NCBI GenBank assembly: GCA_905250125.1
Contig: CAJNOL010000905.1
Coordinates: forward strand, 1 to 64,000
Direction of reading: 5' to 3'
Length of the DNA stretch: 64,000 nucleotides
From: Rotaria sordida
Taxonomy: Eukaryota > Rotifera > Eurotatoria > Philodinida > Philodinidae
Positions 45,955 through 56,288 of this stretch are shown piece by piece. The translations under genes and the position numbers were made by a program. The notes under the pieces are model-generated. The model saw only the letters and a list, made by a program, of their open reading frames with translations. It was not told where the DNA came from and did not search any database. Position 1 is the stretch's first letter, and every line of letters begins with the position of its first letter.

Positions 45955-46590
45955 TTTTTGATACATGAAATCTTTCTTAGTTTTTCTGATGTCAGTGATT
46001 ATGTCAATGCTGTTCTACTTTCCTATTTTACATATCAATTAGATTTGAAATCAATGAAAAAATCTGAATTAAATTTTGTTTGCTATTGTATTGGACCTGA
46101 ACAAATTATTGCGTTAACACACTCTCTCATGATAACGATACATCTCATCTATTTGTATTATTTTTTTTGTCTACTTTTCAATTTGAACAATTCATTCGAT
46201 TACAATCAATTACATTAATTGATGTCAAATATGAAGTCATAGAACCAATTTTTAACGATTTACATAAACTATTGCAATTACGTTCACTCTCAATGTGTTT
46301 GCTCAAATACTACCTCAGCTAAAGTGTGTATATTTGAACAATCGTAATCTTTTGAAATCGATATCACTACCTCATCTTGATCATTTAAAACTTAAAAAAG
46401 TATTCATTTAATCAACTTAAAACAATTTTTCAGCATGCGTCACAACTCAAATCATTTGATGTTTGTCTACGATTTGAGGATCAGTTTTCTCACATTATCT
46501 TATCACTATCTCAATTAATTCGATTCAGTCTGACAATTGAGAGTAAGTTTTACCAGATTTTATTCAAATAAATTTTCGATGACGACAGTT
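45955..46590 (+). pseudogene. F-box/LRR-like relic (second subfamily)
   Basis: Plus-strand reading across frames: EIFLSFSDVSDYVNAVLLSY (F-box-like start without its first residues), KSELNFVCYCIGPEQIIALT, then after a frame change ITLIDVKYEVIEPIFNDLHK, LLQLRSLSM, CVYLNNRNLLKSISLPHLDH, a further shift, then QLKSFDVCLRFEDQFSHIIL and SLSQLIRFSLTIES. The repeated L..L.SL pattern is LRR-like. Several frame changes are needed. It differs from the 24209 family in sequence, so two F-box subfamilies have left relics here. Confidence 0.6.
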
Positions 46591-47116
46591 ATGTACTTTT
46601 TAAGTTTGACAAACAAAAATAATTTTAAAAAATATTCTGCTTTTATTCTGTTTTGAATGATAAATATAGCTTAATTTAAGTCATAATACAAACTATGACT
46701 AACATAGGTTGGTATCAAATAGACGGTGACGACTATTTGAATTTGATTTCTCATTTGATTTGAATTTAAATATGCACCGAACCCAAATTCTGGCTAGGTG
46801 TTTGCGTTCGTGTTCGGAAACTATCCAATCAGTTCAGACAGTGTTGGGTATTTGGATAACTAATCCAAGCATTTCTTGAGGTATATTGTTAATCTCAGTG
46901 TCTTTTAAGATTTTCATCTCAAAACCCTAAAAACTAGATATTTTTTGATTTAATTACACTAATTAAAGTTATGACTTTTCGAGAAATCATTTCATAAAGG
47001 GATATCTTGTATCTATTTTTTCTTTCTTCATTACTTCAATTTATTTTTCTATACACATTCATTAGAGTACTATCTTTCATAGCAAATTACGTAATAGCAT
47101 TTTTTAAAGTAGAAAA
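46591..47116. other. Spacer with an ATTTGAATTTG word patch
   Basis: About 46715-46770 repeats ATTTGAATTTGATTT-like words and about 46840-46870 has their relatives (TATTTGGATAAC). Possibly a small decayed word-array element. No gene. Confidence 0.35.
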
Positions 47117-47535
47117 TATGACAAAACTTGTTTTAACTTGTTCACCTGGTGAACTTGGCTCAAGTATTTTACGATATTTACTTAAATTTGGGATTAATCC
47201 TATAGATATAATTTTTTCTTGGCTATTGAAGCAGCACAAAATCTCGGTATAATAAAACATATTTTTCATACAAGTGTAGCATGTAATGATACTTAAGAAA
47301 CACCAATAGTGACAGCGCATTTAAATTCGAAAGAATTAGTCAAAACATCAGATCTCAAAGATACAATCATTCGTGTAAGCATCTATTAAATGTTTTTCAT
47401 CAAGAGAAATTCTTGATGAAGCAACAACTCAATTATTATTATAACCTAGTGGTTATGAAACTCAAACGATTCTATTAACTGGTTCAAAAGCTTATACAAT
47501 CAAATAAACATTTACATTAGTATCCGAGAGATTTT
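47117..47535 (+). pseudogene. NmrA/QorB-like NAD(P)-binding reductase relic
   Basis: Starts MTKLVLTCSPGELGSSILRY, close to the Rossmann start MxKxxITGxTGxLGxxxxxx, continues LLKFGINP, then after a large deletion resumes with AIEAAQNLGI, KHIFHTSVACNDT, a stop, ETPIVTAHLNSKELVKTSDL, then ILDEATTQL and YETQTILLTGSKAYT. This order is that of NmrA-type quinone oxidoreductases (QorB-like), which are common in bacteria. Stops and shifts are frequent and the central portion is lost. The glycine motif reads SPGELG instead of TGxxG. Confidence 0.65.
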
Positions 47536-47575
47536 AGATTATAAGATTCCTGTTCGAATCGATTCGTTGCAAGAG

Positions 47576-47645
47576 CGTGTGTAGATGTGGATTTTCTCTT
47601 CATCTGTACCCACACATCCATATCAACATACTTACATCCACACCT
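47576..47645. repeat. Telomere-like foldback array
   Basis: GCGTGTGTAGATGTGG (47575) followed by ACCCACACATCCATATC and TTACATCCACACC. It lies 40 bp beyond the end of the NmrA-like relic. Confidence 0.65.
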
Positions 47646-48018
47646 AAAATATAATTGATTGGTTCAGTTTCTGTCAATTATTACTTAAGCAAGTTATAGT
47701 ACGCTAAGAATTGACGTTTGTGTGGTTCATTTTAAAATATATCTTTCAAAAAAGAATTATGATGAGAAAGCAATACGAATATAGTTAAGTAATATATTAT
47801 ACGAGATCGCACGTAACAATCGAAAAAAAAAGGAATGAAAATCAAATAATGAGCACTTAATAAAAGTAGGTTGCAAAATATTCTTTCTTTGTTATCATAA
47901 GCTACTCAAGTAGAAAGTCTAATGAAGTATTATTTTGAAAAATTTATTGACAATAATTTCGAGTGGAAAGAACTGGATTGAATAATTGCTTCGTAACTTT
48001 GTTGTTATGATACGAATG
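47646..48018. other. Spacer, no gene seen
   Basis: AT-rich, including the 3' flank of the racemase gene. Confidence 0.4.
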
Positions 48019-48714
48019 TCATTTCGGTGAGAAATTATCATCACAGGCAAGTTTTAAAGCATATTGACCAAGTAAACGAGTTGTATCGACAATAGGTTTT
48101 CCAAGATTATTTTCGTTATATACTACAGGTAATTCTGTACATCCAAGAATCACCGCATCACAATCATATTTTTTTATATCTTGTTGAACATCTTCTACTG
48201 TAGTTGAATTTATCTGTGATGGAATAATTTCCTTTCTTATTAAATGTTCAATTTTATCACATACATTATCTGTTGGAATCATCGGAGTGATGTTCTTTGA
48301 ATTTAGAACTTCATTGTATAATCCACCTTGCATTGTAAGTTTAGTTCCAAGGACTAAAACTTTGGAGAAACCTTTTCTTTGACATTCATCAGCCACAATT
48401 TTAATTAAATTAACAACTTTCAATGGTGAATTCTTTTCAATAAGATCAATAGCAAAATGAGGAGTATTTGATGGAATAATGATAAAATCAGCACCGATTT
48501 TTTCCAATAATCTAATCGATTCACATATTTTGTCGGCCAAACTACTCCAATCTTTTCTACAGATAGAATCTTTGTATTGATCATAAGAAAAAGCATGCAT
48601 TGTAAATTCTGGATGTTTTCCTGATGAGTCGATCTTCGCCGCTTGTGCAACAATTTCATTGGCACATAAACATGCACCGACTGTTGTAATATCAACGATT
48701 CCTATGTGTTTCAT
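48019..48714 (-). CDS. Aspartate/glutamate racemase-family protein
   Basis: 231 residues from MKHIGIVDITTVGACLCANE, the usual start of the family; the open frame extends upstream to 48948 but that part is not family-like. Members interconvert D- and L- Asp/Glu or related acids with two opposed thiols. The second site is present (ILGCTELP, Cys about 192). At the first site the sequence is IIPSNTPHF, so Ser (about 82) stands where classical racemases have Cys. From memory some bacterial members also read PSNTPH, so this may be a subfamily trait with altered chemistry rather than damage. TTRLL near the end is typical. There is no intron in the ORF, and relatives are mainly bacterial: a horizontal-transfer candidate. 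Confidence 0.82.
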   Translation of the reverse strand: MKHIGIVDITTVGACLCANEIVAQAAKIDSSGKHPEFTMHAFSYDQYKDSICRKDWSSLADKICESIRLLEKIGADFIIIPSNTPHFAIDLIEKNSPLKVVNLIKIVADECQRKGFSKVLVLGTKLTMQGGLYNEVLNSKNITPMIPTDNVCDKIEHLIRKEIIPSQINSTTVEDVQQDIKKYDCDAVILGCTELPVVYNENNLGKPIVDTTRLLGQYALKLACDDNFSPK

Positions 48715-49526
48715 ACGTTGTAAATTGGAAATAATTCCTGATTGTTGAATAATTGATTTAACAGACATACGTGATATCTTAAAATGACAAATTAGAAAAG
48801 TTATACGTAATATTCCAATATGATTGTCGATCCAAAAACGGTTCTCAAAGTATCTTGTGCTTTCAAGACATGCAGATGATATATGGGTAACAATATATGA
48901 TTTGAGAATAAAGAGACTTTCTATAGACATTGTAGAGATTGACGTCACCAGACTGGTAAGTAGTTGGAAACATTACAGCAGAAATCGGAAGGTTAGAACA
49001 AATTTCAGGCTTTCATGCTTCTCAATTATTTTATTTTGAGACCGATAGTTTTGTTTTCAATTTCTCGCACTCAAATTTGCTAAATATTTCTCTTCAATTC
49101 CAAGAACGAGACGAGATCTAATACCAGAATATGTTGTGATTTGTTTCTTGCTCCCAATTGAGGTCAAAAGTGAAACAAAAATACTCAAGCTCAGAATTTA
49201 ATTGTAAATAGAAATGTCTAGCATGAATTGGATATCTATAAACAAATGCACATGATGGACACTTCTTCCGATTAACAATATCCTCATTATATTAGTTGTG
49301 TTAATAAGTGCAAAGGGAAAAAAATTTATTGGCTCGTCTCATTCAATCAATAAAAAAATAAAAGATAATCGAACGAAAGAGGTCGTAAATTATTGTGTTT
49401 TAGGTAGATCAAAAACTAATTATCATAAAAGGGATAATCCAATCATATAAACATAGACTTAAGTTTAGTGCGATTAATGATGTTCTTTTGAACATCATTT
49501 TACTATAATTTTTTTACTATTTACAA
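48715..49526. other. Spacer, no firm gene
   Basis: The racemase frame stays open upstream to 48948 with several ATGs, so a short leader is possible. The rest has no recognised feature. Confidence 0.35.
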
Positions 49527-49880
49527 TGGCTTATTCTCCATGCTCTCCTCTGTATGATTTAACTTTGACCATGGAACAAACTATTGATGCTTGTCAACGG
49601 TTAGGTTTATTGCATGTTTATCCAACTGAATCATGTTCAAAGAAGCACAATAATTGGTATTTAGGAGCTTGTGCAAAATCAGTCCACAAATGGACGTGAC
49701 GTTGTTGGATATGCAAGTCTTCTCGTTCTTTATGTGATAGCACTTTTTTCACAGAGTCGACTTATATAACAACAAATTTTGGATTCAATGATGTACTGGT
49801 CACAACGATCAGACTCACACAAATTCATTAAAAGAAATATTAATATATTAGGTGATGCAATAATCATGAGTTGCCTAATT
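49527..49880 (+). pseudogene. ISXO2-like/Merlin-type transposase N-terminal relic
   Basis: ATG at 49527 starts MAYSPCSPLYDLTLTMEQTI, then DACQRLGLLHV, a Cys/Trp-rich block (HKWT-stop-RCWICKSSRSLCDSTFF) and FGFNDVLVTTI with stops. The W-RCxxCxxSRSxxxxxFF pattern is the zinc-ribbon-like start of ISXO2-type DDE transposases, which in animals form the Merlin group. An in-frame TGA interrupts the Trp before RCW. No catalytic triad remains. Confidence 0.5.
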
Positions 49881-50360
49881 GGAGTTCGAATATAAATGAA
49901 ACTCAAGAAGATAAGTGCCACTCAGAAAATAAATTTAAAAAAAACAAACCAACACTGCAACAGCCAAAAAGCCACAATTTTTTATCTAAATTATAAATTA
50001 TAATTCAAGCAAATACTACCCTGTTCATGGGTAGTAGACGATGTCTAGGAGTGCTGAGAGGATCTCCAAAGGATGTAGAGTACATTTTCAGGTGGTCTTC
50101 ACAGAGTCTGAAACGACCTCTTCGAGGTTCTCAGTGGTGCTACAAGGGATTCTGCGTGCTTTCAGAAGATTCTCCGTGCAGCTCCATCGCCAGGTATTGT
50201 AGATGATTGGAAGTACCAAGGTATGACTCTTTTCATCCATACCACGACTCTATCCAAAAAAATTCTGTTCGCGTCATTCACATTTTATTTCAGTGTTGCA
50301 GCGTGGAGGTACGTGGCATCCTTCGAAGAGCGATGAACAATGCTCGTCTCTGTGCACACA
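49881..50360. other. Spacer with a GC-richer patch, no gene
   Basis: About 50020-50200 is GC-richer than its surroundings and repeats GATTCTCCG/GGATCTCC-like words; it may be a decayed word-array element. Confidence 0.3.
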
Positions 50361-50428
50361 GCGGGGTGGGTGGATGTGAATCTGAAGATGAAGAGAAGAC
50401 CAACACCTTAATATCTACGCCCATATCC
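50361..50428. repeat. Telomere-like foldback array
   Basis: GCGGGGTGGGTGGATGTG (50361) followed after an AG-rich spacer by CCAACACC and CTACGCCCATATCC. Confidence 0.55.
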
Positions 50429-51259
50429 TGCATAAGATCGCTTCACTGCTTCACTGATGCTCATACAGAAGAACGAATAGGATGTCTTTCAAAAGAAAGC
50501 TTCTCATAGTATTGCATTTGCAAATTCGAGACGCTTCTTCAATTCTGTCAATAAGATTTGATGCTTTGATGCTTAAATCTTAGATTTTAATGGGATTTGC
50601 TGAGGTTCAAAAAGGTTTTTCACTGATTCTACGTTATTAAAAAGTTCTATTAGGAGTTTTTATATTTGCTGCTATATTAGCTTCCTAAGAGCAAGATTTC
50701 TGTGCTCCACTACCATAACTCTGGATGCAAGTTAAGTATTGTGAGGATTATTCTGTTTGACATAGTTTATAGTGGGACTACTTAGAGTAATAGAAAAGTA
50801 GTGACGGAGGTACTTTATTTTCGTATAGAAGGCTTGAGAGAACTTTCTTTTTCAGATACAATGATAGTAAAAACAATGCTCTGTTTTTTTTATGGTGCTC
50901 CATCATTGTACAACTAATCTGATAATAATAAAATTTCAATAAGAGCTGTTTTTCTGTCATATCTGACGATTATACTAATGCCTATAAAAAAAAAGCTCAA
51001 GTTGATATTTTATGAATACATTATAGGATCTCCTAGTTTATTATCTGAGATTTGTTTAATCAATTTTTCAAGTGTCAACAAACAACGGTTTATGATCGAA
51101 AAGGAAACAGCAAAAAAAAAGAAATTATTTTTCACAGATGTTGCTACAAAAATCACTTAGAACTTCGACTAGAGTATGTAGAATTAACGAATAATTAAGT
51201 CTAAACATCTGAACCTTGTGCAATTTTGTAGGTATTCCATTGACAGTTTGAGTTTTCTG
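50429..51259. other. No gene recognised
   Basis: AT-rich spacer between two telomere-like arrays. Only short ORFs (50778-50960, 50978-51160) without family features. Confidence 0.35.
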
Positions 51260-51333
51260 GGATGTGGGTATGGGTAAGTGTCGGTGAACAATGTAATATC
51301 CACACTCTACCGACACCCACACTCACAACCCAT
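51260..51333. repeat. Telomere-like foldback array
   Basis: GGATGTGGGTATGGG (51260) and AAGTGTCGGTG are followed by ATCCACACTC, CCGACACCCACACTC and ACAACCCAT. The two halves are close inverse copies (GTGTCGG against CCGACAC). Confidence 0.75.
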
Positions 51334-51778
51334 ATTTAATAAACTTAGCATATTGCTTCAAAGAAAAAGTAGAAAATATACACGAAGAAACTTAGAACTT
51401 ATAACGATAGCTTTACACTTGGTGTATAAAATATTTGTTTTTTTTGCAACTATAATCAATTAGATGATAAAATTCAGAAATGTTTAACATGAGATTTTCA
51501 TTCGAACGATTTATGTTCGATTTGTCAGACAAAAAAGAAAAACCTGTAGTTAACTTTCTTAATATTACAGTATTTAAATTTACATCATTATATCAAAAAC
51601 AGTGATGGGATCGATTAGCATTTGTTTGAGATCGAACCGATCTCATCTCTGATCGAAAAGAACATAAACATAATTATAATACATACATTGATCAAAGCAT
51701 TTTATATTCATTGTGTAACCATTGTTTTATATTCCGTAAGAAATAATGTACAACGATTTCACATACGTATACATAAAC

Positions 51779-52790
51779 AGGGTGTTTCATAAGTTTCGAC
51801 CCTTTTTTTTCTGTCTTTGCTATACTTAATCGTGAAGAGGTATTGAATATATGTTTTTGGAGAGTAACATCTAAGCTATCAATTAAAAAAATACATTCAA
51901 TTAGCATGAACTCTAAGAGAGAACTACATCGATAAAAATTTAGTCAGAGACATTTTTTATTCTTTCTCTCGTAGAATTGAATAGCTAGCAGTAACACCCA
52001 GTGACGAAGTCTAGGGGCTCAGCCCCCCCTGGCGAAATTTTTGAAATATGTATTTTATTCACTAGGAGAGTTGACTCGTCCTTGCGGACCTTTAAGCTCT
52101 TCTAGCCTGAAACCCTAACTTCGCCATTGGCTGCTTAGTCGTTCACTGGCTGCGAGTTATTTTTATTATTCTTTTTCTATGATACAATATTTACGTGAGA
52201 AAAAAGTTTGTATTATTCGCGCGCGTTTTTTTGACAACAACACTATAATGTCACGTCTGAACTAGACAGACAAAAGAATGATGAGAGAAAATTTGATCAT
52301 CCATTTTCCCCGTGTCAAAAAAATACGGTTAATACTTCGAAGATCGTAGCGACATTCCACAAATCATCTAAAAGTAAATATGACTCCATTCGCACCATTC
52401 TTTCATGCATATAACTTCTTGTAGCACTCATCAATTACACATATAGTCACCATTCTTCTGTCTCTTTAGTTTTGGCATGACATTATCATACTGTTGTCTA
52501 AGATATACACGTGAATACGAACTTTTCTCTAACCTGAATATTGTGTCATAGGAGAAGGGATGATAAAAATGACTTACAGCTGAATAAGTGCTGCTATTTT
52601 TTTTAAAATTCTGATATAGAAAGAAAAAATGTCTTTAACAAAAATGTTTCTTGATATAATTCTCTGTTAGAGTTCATGCAAATTGAATGTAATTTTTTTA
52701 TTGATAGTTTTGAGAGATATACTCAATATTTTTCCACGATTAAGTGCGACAAAGATAGAAAAACAAAGGATCGAAAGTTTTGAAATACCT
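51779..52790. mobile_element. Non-autonomous element with about 200-bp TIRs
   Basis: The left arm (51779-51985) and right arm (about 52600-52790, reversed) align over their length: GGGTGTTTCATAAGTTTCGA against AGGTATTTCAAAACTTTCGA, then TCTTTG, ACTTAATCGTG, ACATTCAATT, GCATGAACTCTAA and AGACATTTTTT. The long TIRs and GGGTGTTTCA tip resemble Tc1/mariner-type elements. It has no transposase and holds a nested MITE at about 51993-52135. Confidence 0.8.
51993..52135. mobile_element. Short MITE with AGTGACG-type ends (second copy)
   Basis: Begins CAGTGACGAAGTCTAGG with GGGGCTCAGCCCCCCCTGG close behind, and ends TAACTTCGCCATTGG. The internal TGTATTTTATTC block matches the copy at 22712-22850, reversed. 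Confidence 0.65.
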
Positions 52791-52839
52791 TTTAAGTCAA
52801 ATTCATAAATCTTCTTCAAAAGTTTGCAAGCGGAATTAT

Positions 52840-55403
52840 TTATGAACTAGATTGTGGATAACCGTTGATACTGAGCTGAGTTGTATCGAAGTCTGTTGAA
52901 ACAAGCCATGCAAGATAGAGCATGTCATTGTCGATTAATATTGGGCACTGTGCAAGAATTGATGATTTCAATGGAACATCAACATTGATGCGTGTCAATA
53001 CCGTTCCAGTATCAGCACGAATTCGAGCAATGAATAGATTTGATAAACGTTCTTGTTGATCAGTAGATGAAGACGAAACGAGAGTATAGATTATTTTTGT
53101 TTCAGTATTCAATGTTAAACAATTTGAAACGAGATTGAATCGATCAATTTCTTCGTCGGAAGTGATCCTCGCTTGCCATTGAAGTTTTCCATTGATATTA
53201 ATTGCATTTAGATATGGAAGAACACCAATATAAGTAACGCCTGTGTGATCATCAATAACTGGCTGAGTACATCGAGTTGAATTTGTTCGAGAATCTGTCC
53301 ACTGCCAAATTAAATTAAATCCTACTGATGGTAGAACATTCCAAGCAGAAACAACAAGAGTTTTCGTTGTCTCAGTGACGTTTAACCACGGTCGTACGAT
53401 GAAAGCTTGGAATCGATCGAAAGCATAATGTCGACTTCCACCAGAATTCATATTTTCATCGAGTAATTTCTTATCTCGTCCATCTACTTTTCGAAAATGA
53501 TCATCATTTCCAATCCAATAAATTCCAGTACCATCACTATTGTAATCTGAATCGTTGGCTGCTCCGATCGACTGACGATCAATCCAAACCAATTCTAAAC
53601 TAGTTGTATTGATTACGGTTGGCGATTGATCACCAATCGTTGTAAACAAATATATAGCTACATCATTGATAGCTAATGGATTATTAAATTTAGAATAGAG
53701 TAATGCATTTTCCACACATTCTTGTAGTGGATTAGCAGTTTGAATCATCGATAGACGACATACTTTAGCTGAATATGAACTATCGTTCGCCCAGGATGAG
53801 ATGAAAAAGACTTGACCATTATTAGTTGAAACGATATTTGATACAGCCTTATTGATCATTTGTGCAATAGGATCCAAATATAATTTCCATCGAATAGTAC
53901 CATTTGATGTCACAGAAAGGAGATAATTAGCTGAACAAAGAAAACGAATTTTGATACAAAAATCTTGTTATAGCAACCACTGATGACCCAAAATGCGAAA
54001 CTCAAAGACGAATATGATACGAATTATGAGGAATCAAAAGACCTAATTCAGTTCAAGACATGATCTTAACTTCATGTGCTTACATAGTAGATAAAATAAT
54101 TTTTATCTATATTTGTAAGAGAGTAGCAACTTCCGCTACAAACTGATCCTCAATTTTTCATACCGATTTCTACTGAAAATAATGATAGATATCATCGTCT
54201 CCGAGAACGCTGCTCTTTTCCTAAATCTAACTACTAACAAATATTGAAATATATAGCACGAAACGTGAAGGTAAGCAGTTGTATTTACAAAAATTCTGAT
54301 CACCGATGAAAACATGAAAATGTGGATTCTTAAACTACATCCTGTTTGCTTAGCAAACAAACTCTTTCCACTCACACACACACTTTCGTCTATTTTTTCT
54401 CCTNNNNNNNNNNNNNNNNNNNNNNNNNNNNNNNNNNNNNNNNNNNNNNNNNNNNNNNNNNNNNNNNNNNNNNNNNNNNNNNNNNNNNNNNNNNNNNNNN
54501 NNNTCTTGAAGAGTATATGTTGCTGAGGTGAACCTTTCAAGAGTTTATGAAAAATTTTTTGAAGTACAAGGGTTGATTATTCTGCGGATTTTTTTTACAG
54601 TGTAGGTGAATCTTGAAGATTGAGAATGAATAAGTCTATTATCAGATACGCGGAAAAATTTTCTTTAAAACATGAATCAGTTTCTAGATCGAAGTTCGAC
54701 TTGGGCTCTTGCTGAACTGTGATGAAACAAAGTCATCTAAAAGATTACAATTCTCAACCGAAAAACTAAGTTCTGAGTCGAATAGTTATGGAGGGTTTTC
54801 CATAAAAGATGTTTTCGTGCATAAAAATACCCATAACTCTACGAATCCTAAACTTATTTGATCAAATGGCTATTGTATCAAGTGGAAAAACATCGTTTCA
54901 ACGCATCTTATCAACCGGAATGCAAATCCGGCATTGATCGAAAGACTAATTCAAGTTTTAAAGGAAACGTTTTCTCTTATCCAAGATTGGGCGTAATCTC
55001 TGTCTGAACACTGCTATACACATATATTTGAGTATTTTTAACAAAATCATTTGGTTAAGATGGATGATAATCTTGCTCGAATTCGAATGAAACTCTTCAT
55101 AATTTAGTATGTATGCAGTGAATGCTAACCTGCATGAGTTCGATTATCACTCAGAAATAGATAAAGATCACCAGTAGTTGCAGTTCCTATTCCTTGTATT
55201 GTTGTATTGTACAGAATTTGTTGCCATGGTTTTCCACTATAATTTGTCGGTATTGATGGTATCATGCGACGCGTATTACAAGCATTCCCCATACTATTGT
55301 ACCAAACTTTTTCGTAATCGTTTACAGTTGCGTTGGTACATTCAATCGAAAACAAGATGAGGAAAACGATGAGAATTTTGAATGAAACCATTCGCTCTCT
55401 CAT
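52840..55403 (-). CDS. Secreted beta-propeller-like (PQQ-type) protein (2 exons)
   Basis: Exon 1 (55130-55403) and exon 2 (52840-53930) join in phase 1 to give 454 residues; the 1.2-kb intron contains an assembly gap. A signal peptide is visible (MVSFKILIVFLILFSIECTN). The mature part has many potential N-glycosylation sites and repeated blade-like segments: NGTIRWKLYLD, NGQVFFISSWAND, TGIYWIGNDDHF, NGKLQWQARIT, each an NG.(I/L).W strand followed by a turn and a V/I-rich strand. This resembles PQQ/quinoprotein-like eight-blade repeats used as scaffolds; no quinone-site residues were identified, so catalysis is not claimed. No frame damage. The second Met (55391) also precedes the signal sequence. 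Confidence 0.7.
54404..54503. other. Assembly gap (100 N) inside the intron
   Basis: Exactly 100 N. The intron length is therefore unknown and an extra exon could be hidden here; however exons 1 and 2 already join in phase. Confidence 0.95.
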
Positions 55404-56288
55404 TGTGTTGATTGAAAAGACTGAGAATAAAATGTGTAATCGTGATGTTTCTTTTTATCTTACCGCCACCTTGCTTGGTAAGCGCAACTTTTGTCTTATC
55501 ATGACCTTGTCGGAGTTTTTTTTGCACAATCCTTATCATACACTGATGATATTCGTTTGTCATTGAAGGTCTGTAAAAAAAAGGTAAAATAAACAAGAAC
55601 AATGCGGGATCTTAAGTTATGCTCTAAAACAATTGATACAAGGATCTTCTAAATTTCATTTTTGGAACTCTATCTCAAAAAGTAGAATAGGATATAGAAA
55701 AGAAAGGCAATCTTCTATAATTCATTTCTACGACTTAGATCAACAATAGACGAGAGCATTTCTAGCGGAATGAACGAGATGAGTATTAAAATCCCGATGT
55801 GACTAAAACAATGTTTAGTCCATTCCGAAACTTTTGGTAGATGATTTGATTGTTTGGCGCTGTGCAATAAACTGATGGAAAAACAAGAGCATTGGTGTAT
55901 TTTGAAGCAAAGGGAAACACCAATCACAAATATTCATTATTATAAAACACATACCAACGTCTCTTCTATAGCTAGAATGAAATACGAAACGAATCGAGAA
56001 TTCTCTTAATCGAATTTTGTCCGTCTCTAAACTTGAAACTGAACATAATCAGATAGCGACGCAAATTATTCCATCAGTCAAATCACTAAAAACATTAGAC
56101 AGCAATTAGAGATGTGTCACGTGAGGCTCATACGGGTTCATGGGAATGAAATAAAACGATAAGAGAACTTTCGATAAAAGACCTGGTCATATATGTTTGT
56201 TTTTCATTTTAGATATTTAATATTATTATTACATTTTCATTTACTATCTAGTCGTATTCATTATCATGAAATATATTATACATACAGG
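55404..56288. other. Spacer, no gene seen
   Basis: Upstream flank of the beta-propeller gene. Short ORFs only. Confidence 0.4.

Noticed and set aside
47520-47575. tRNA-like stretch with GTTCGAATC
   Set aside because: No acceptor stem, D-loop or credible anticodon arm can be built around it. No tRNA or rRNA gene was found in the window.
54136-54540. Open readings across the second N run
   Set aside because: Same artefact; they lie in the intron of the beta-propeller gene.
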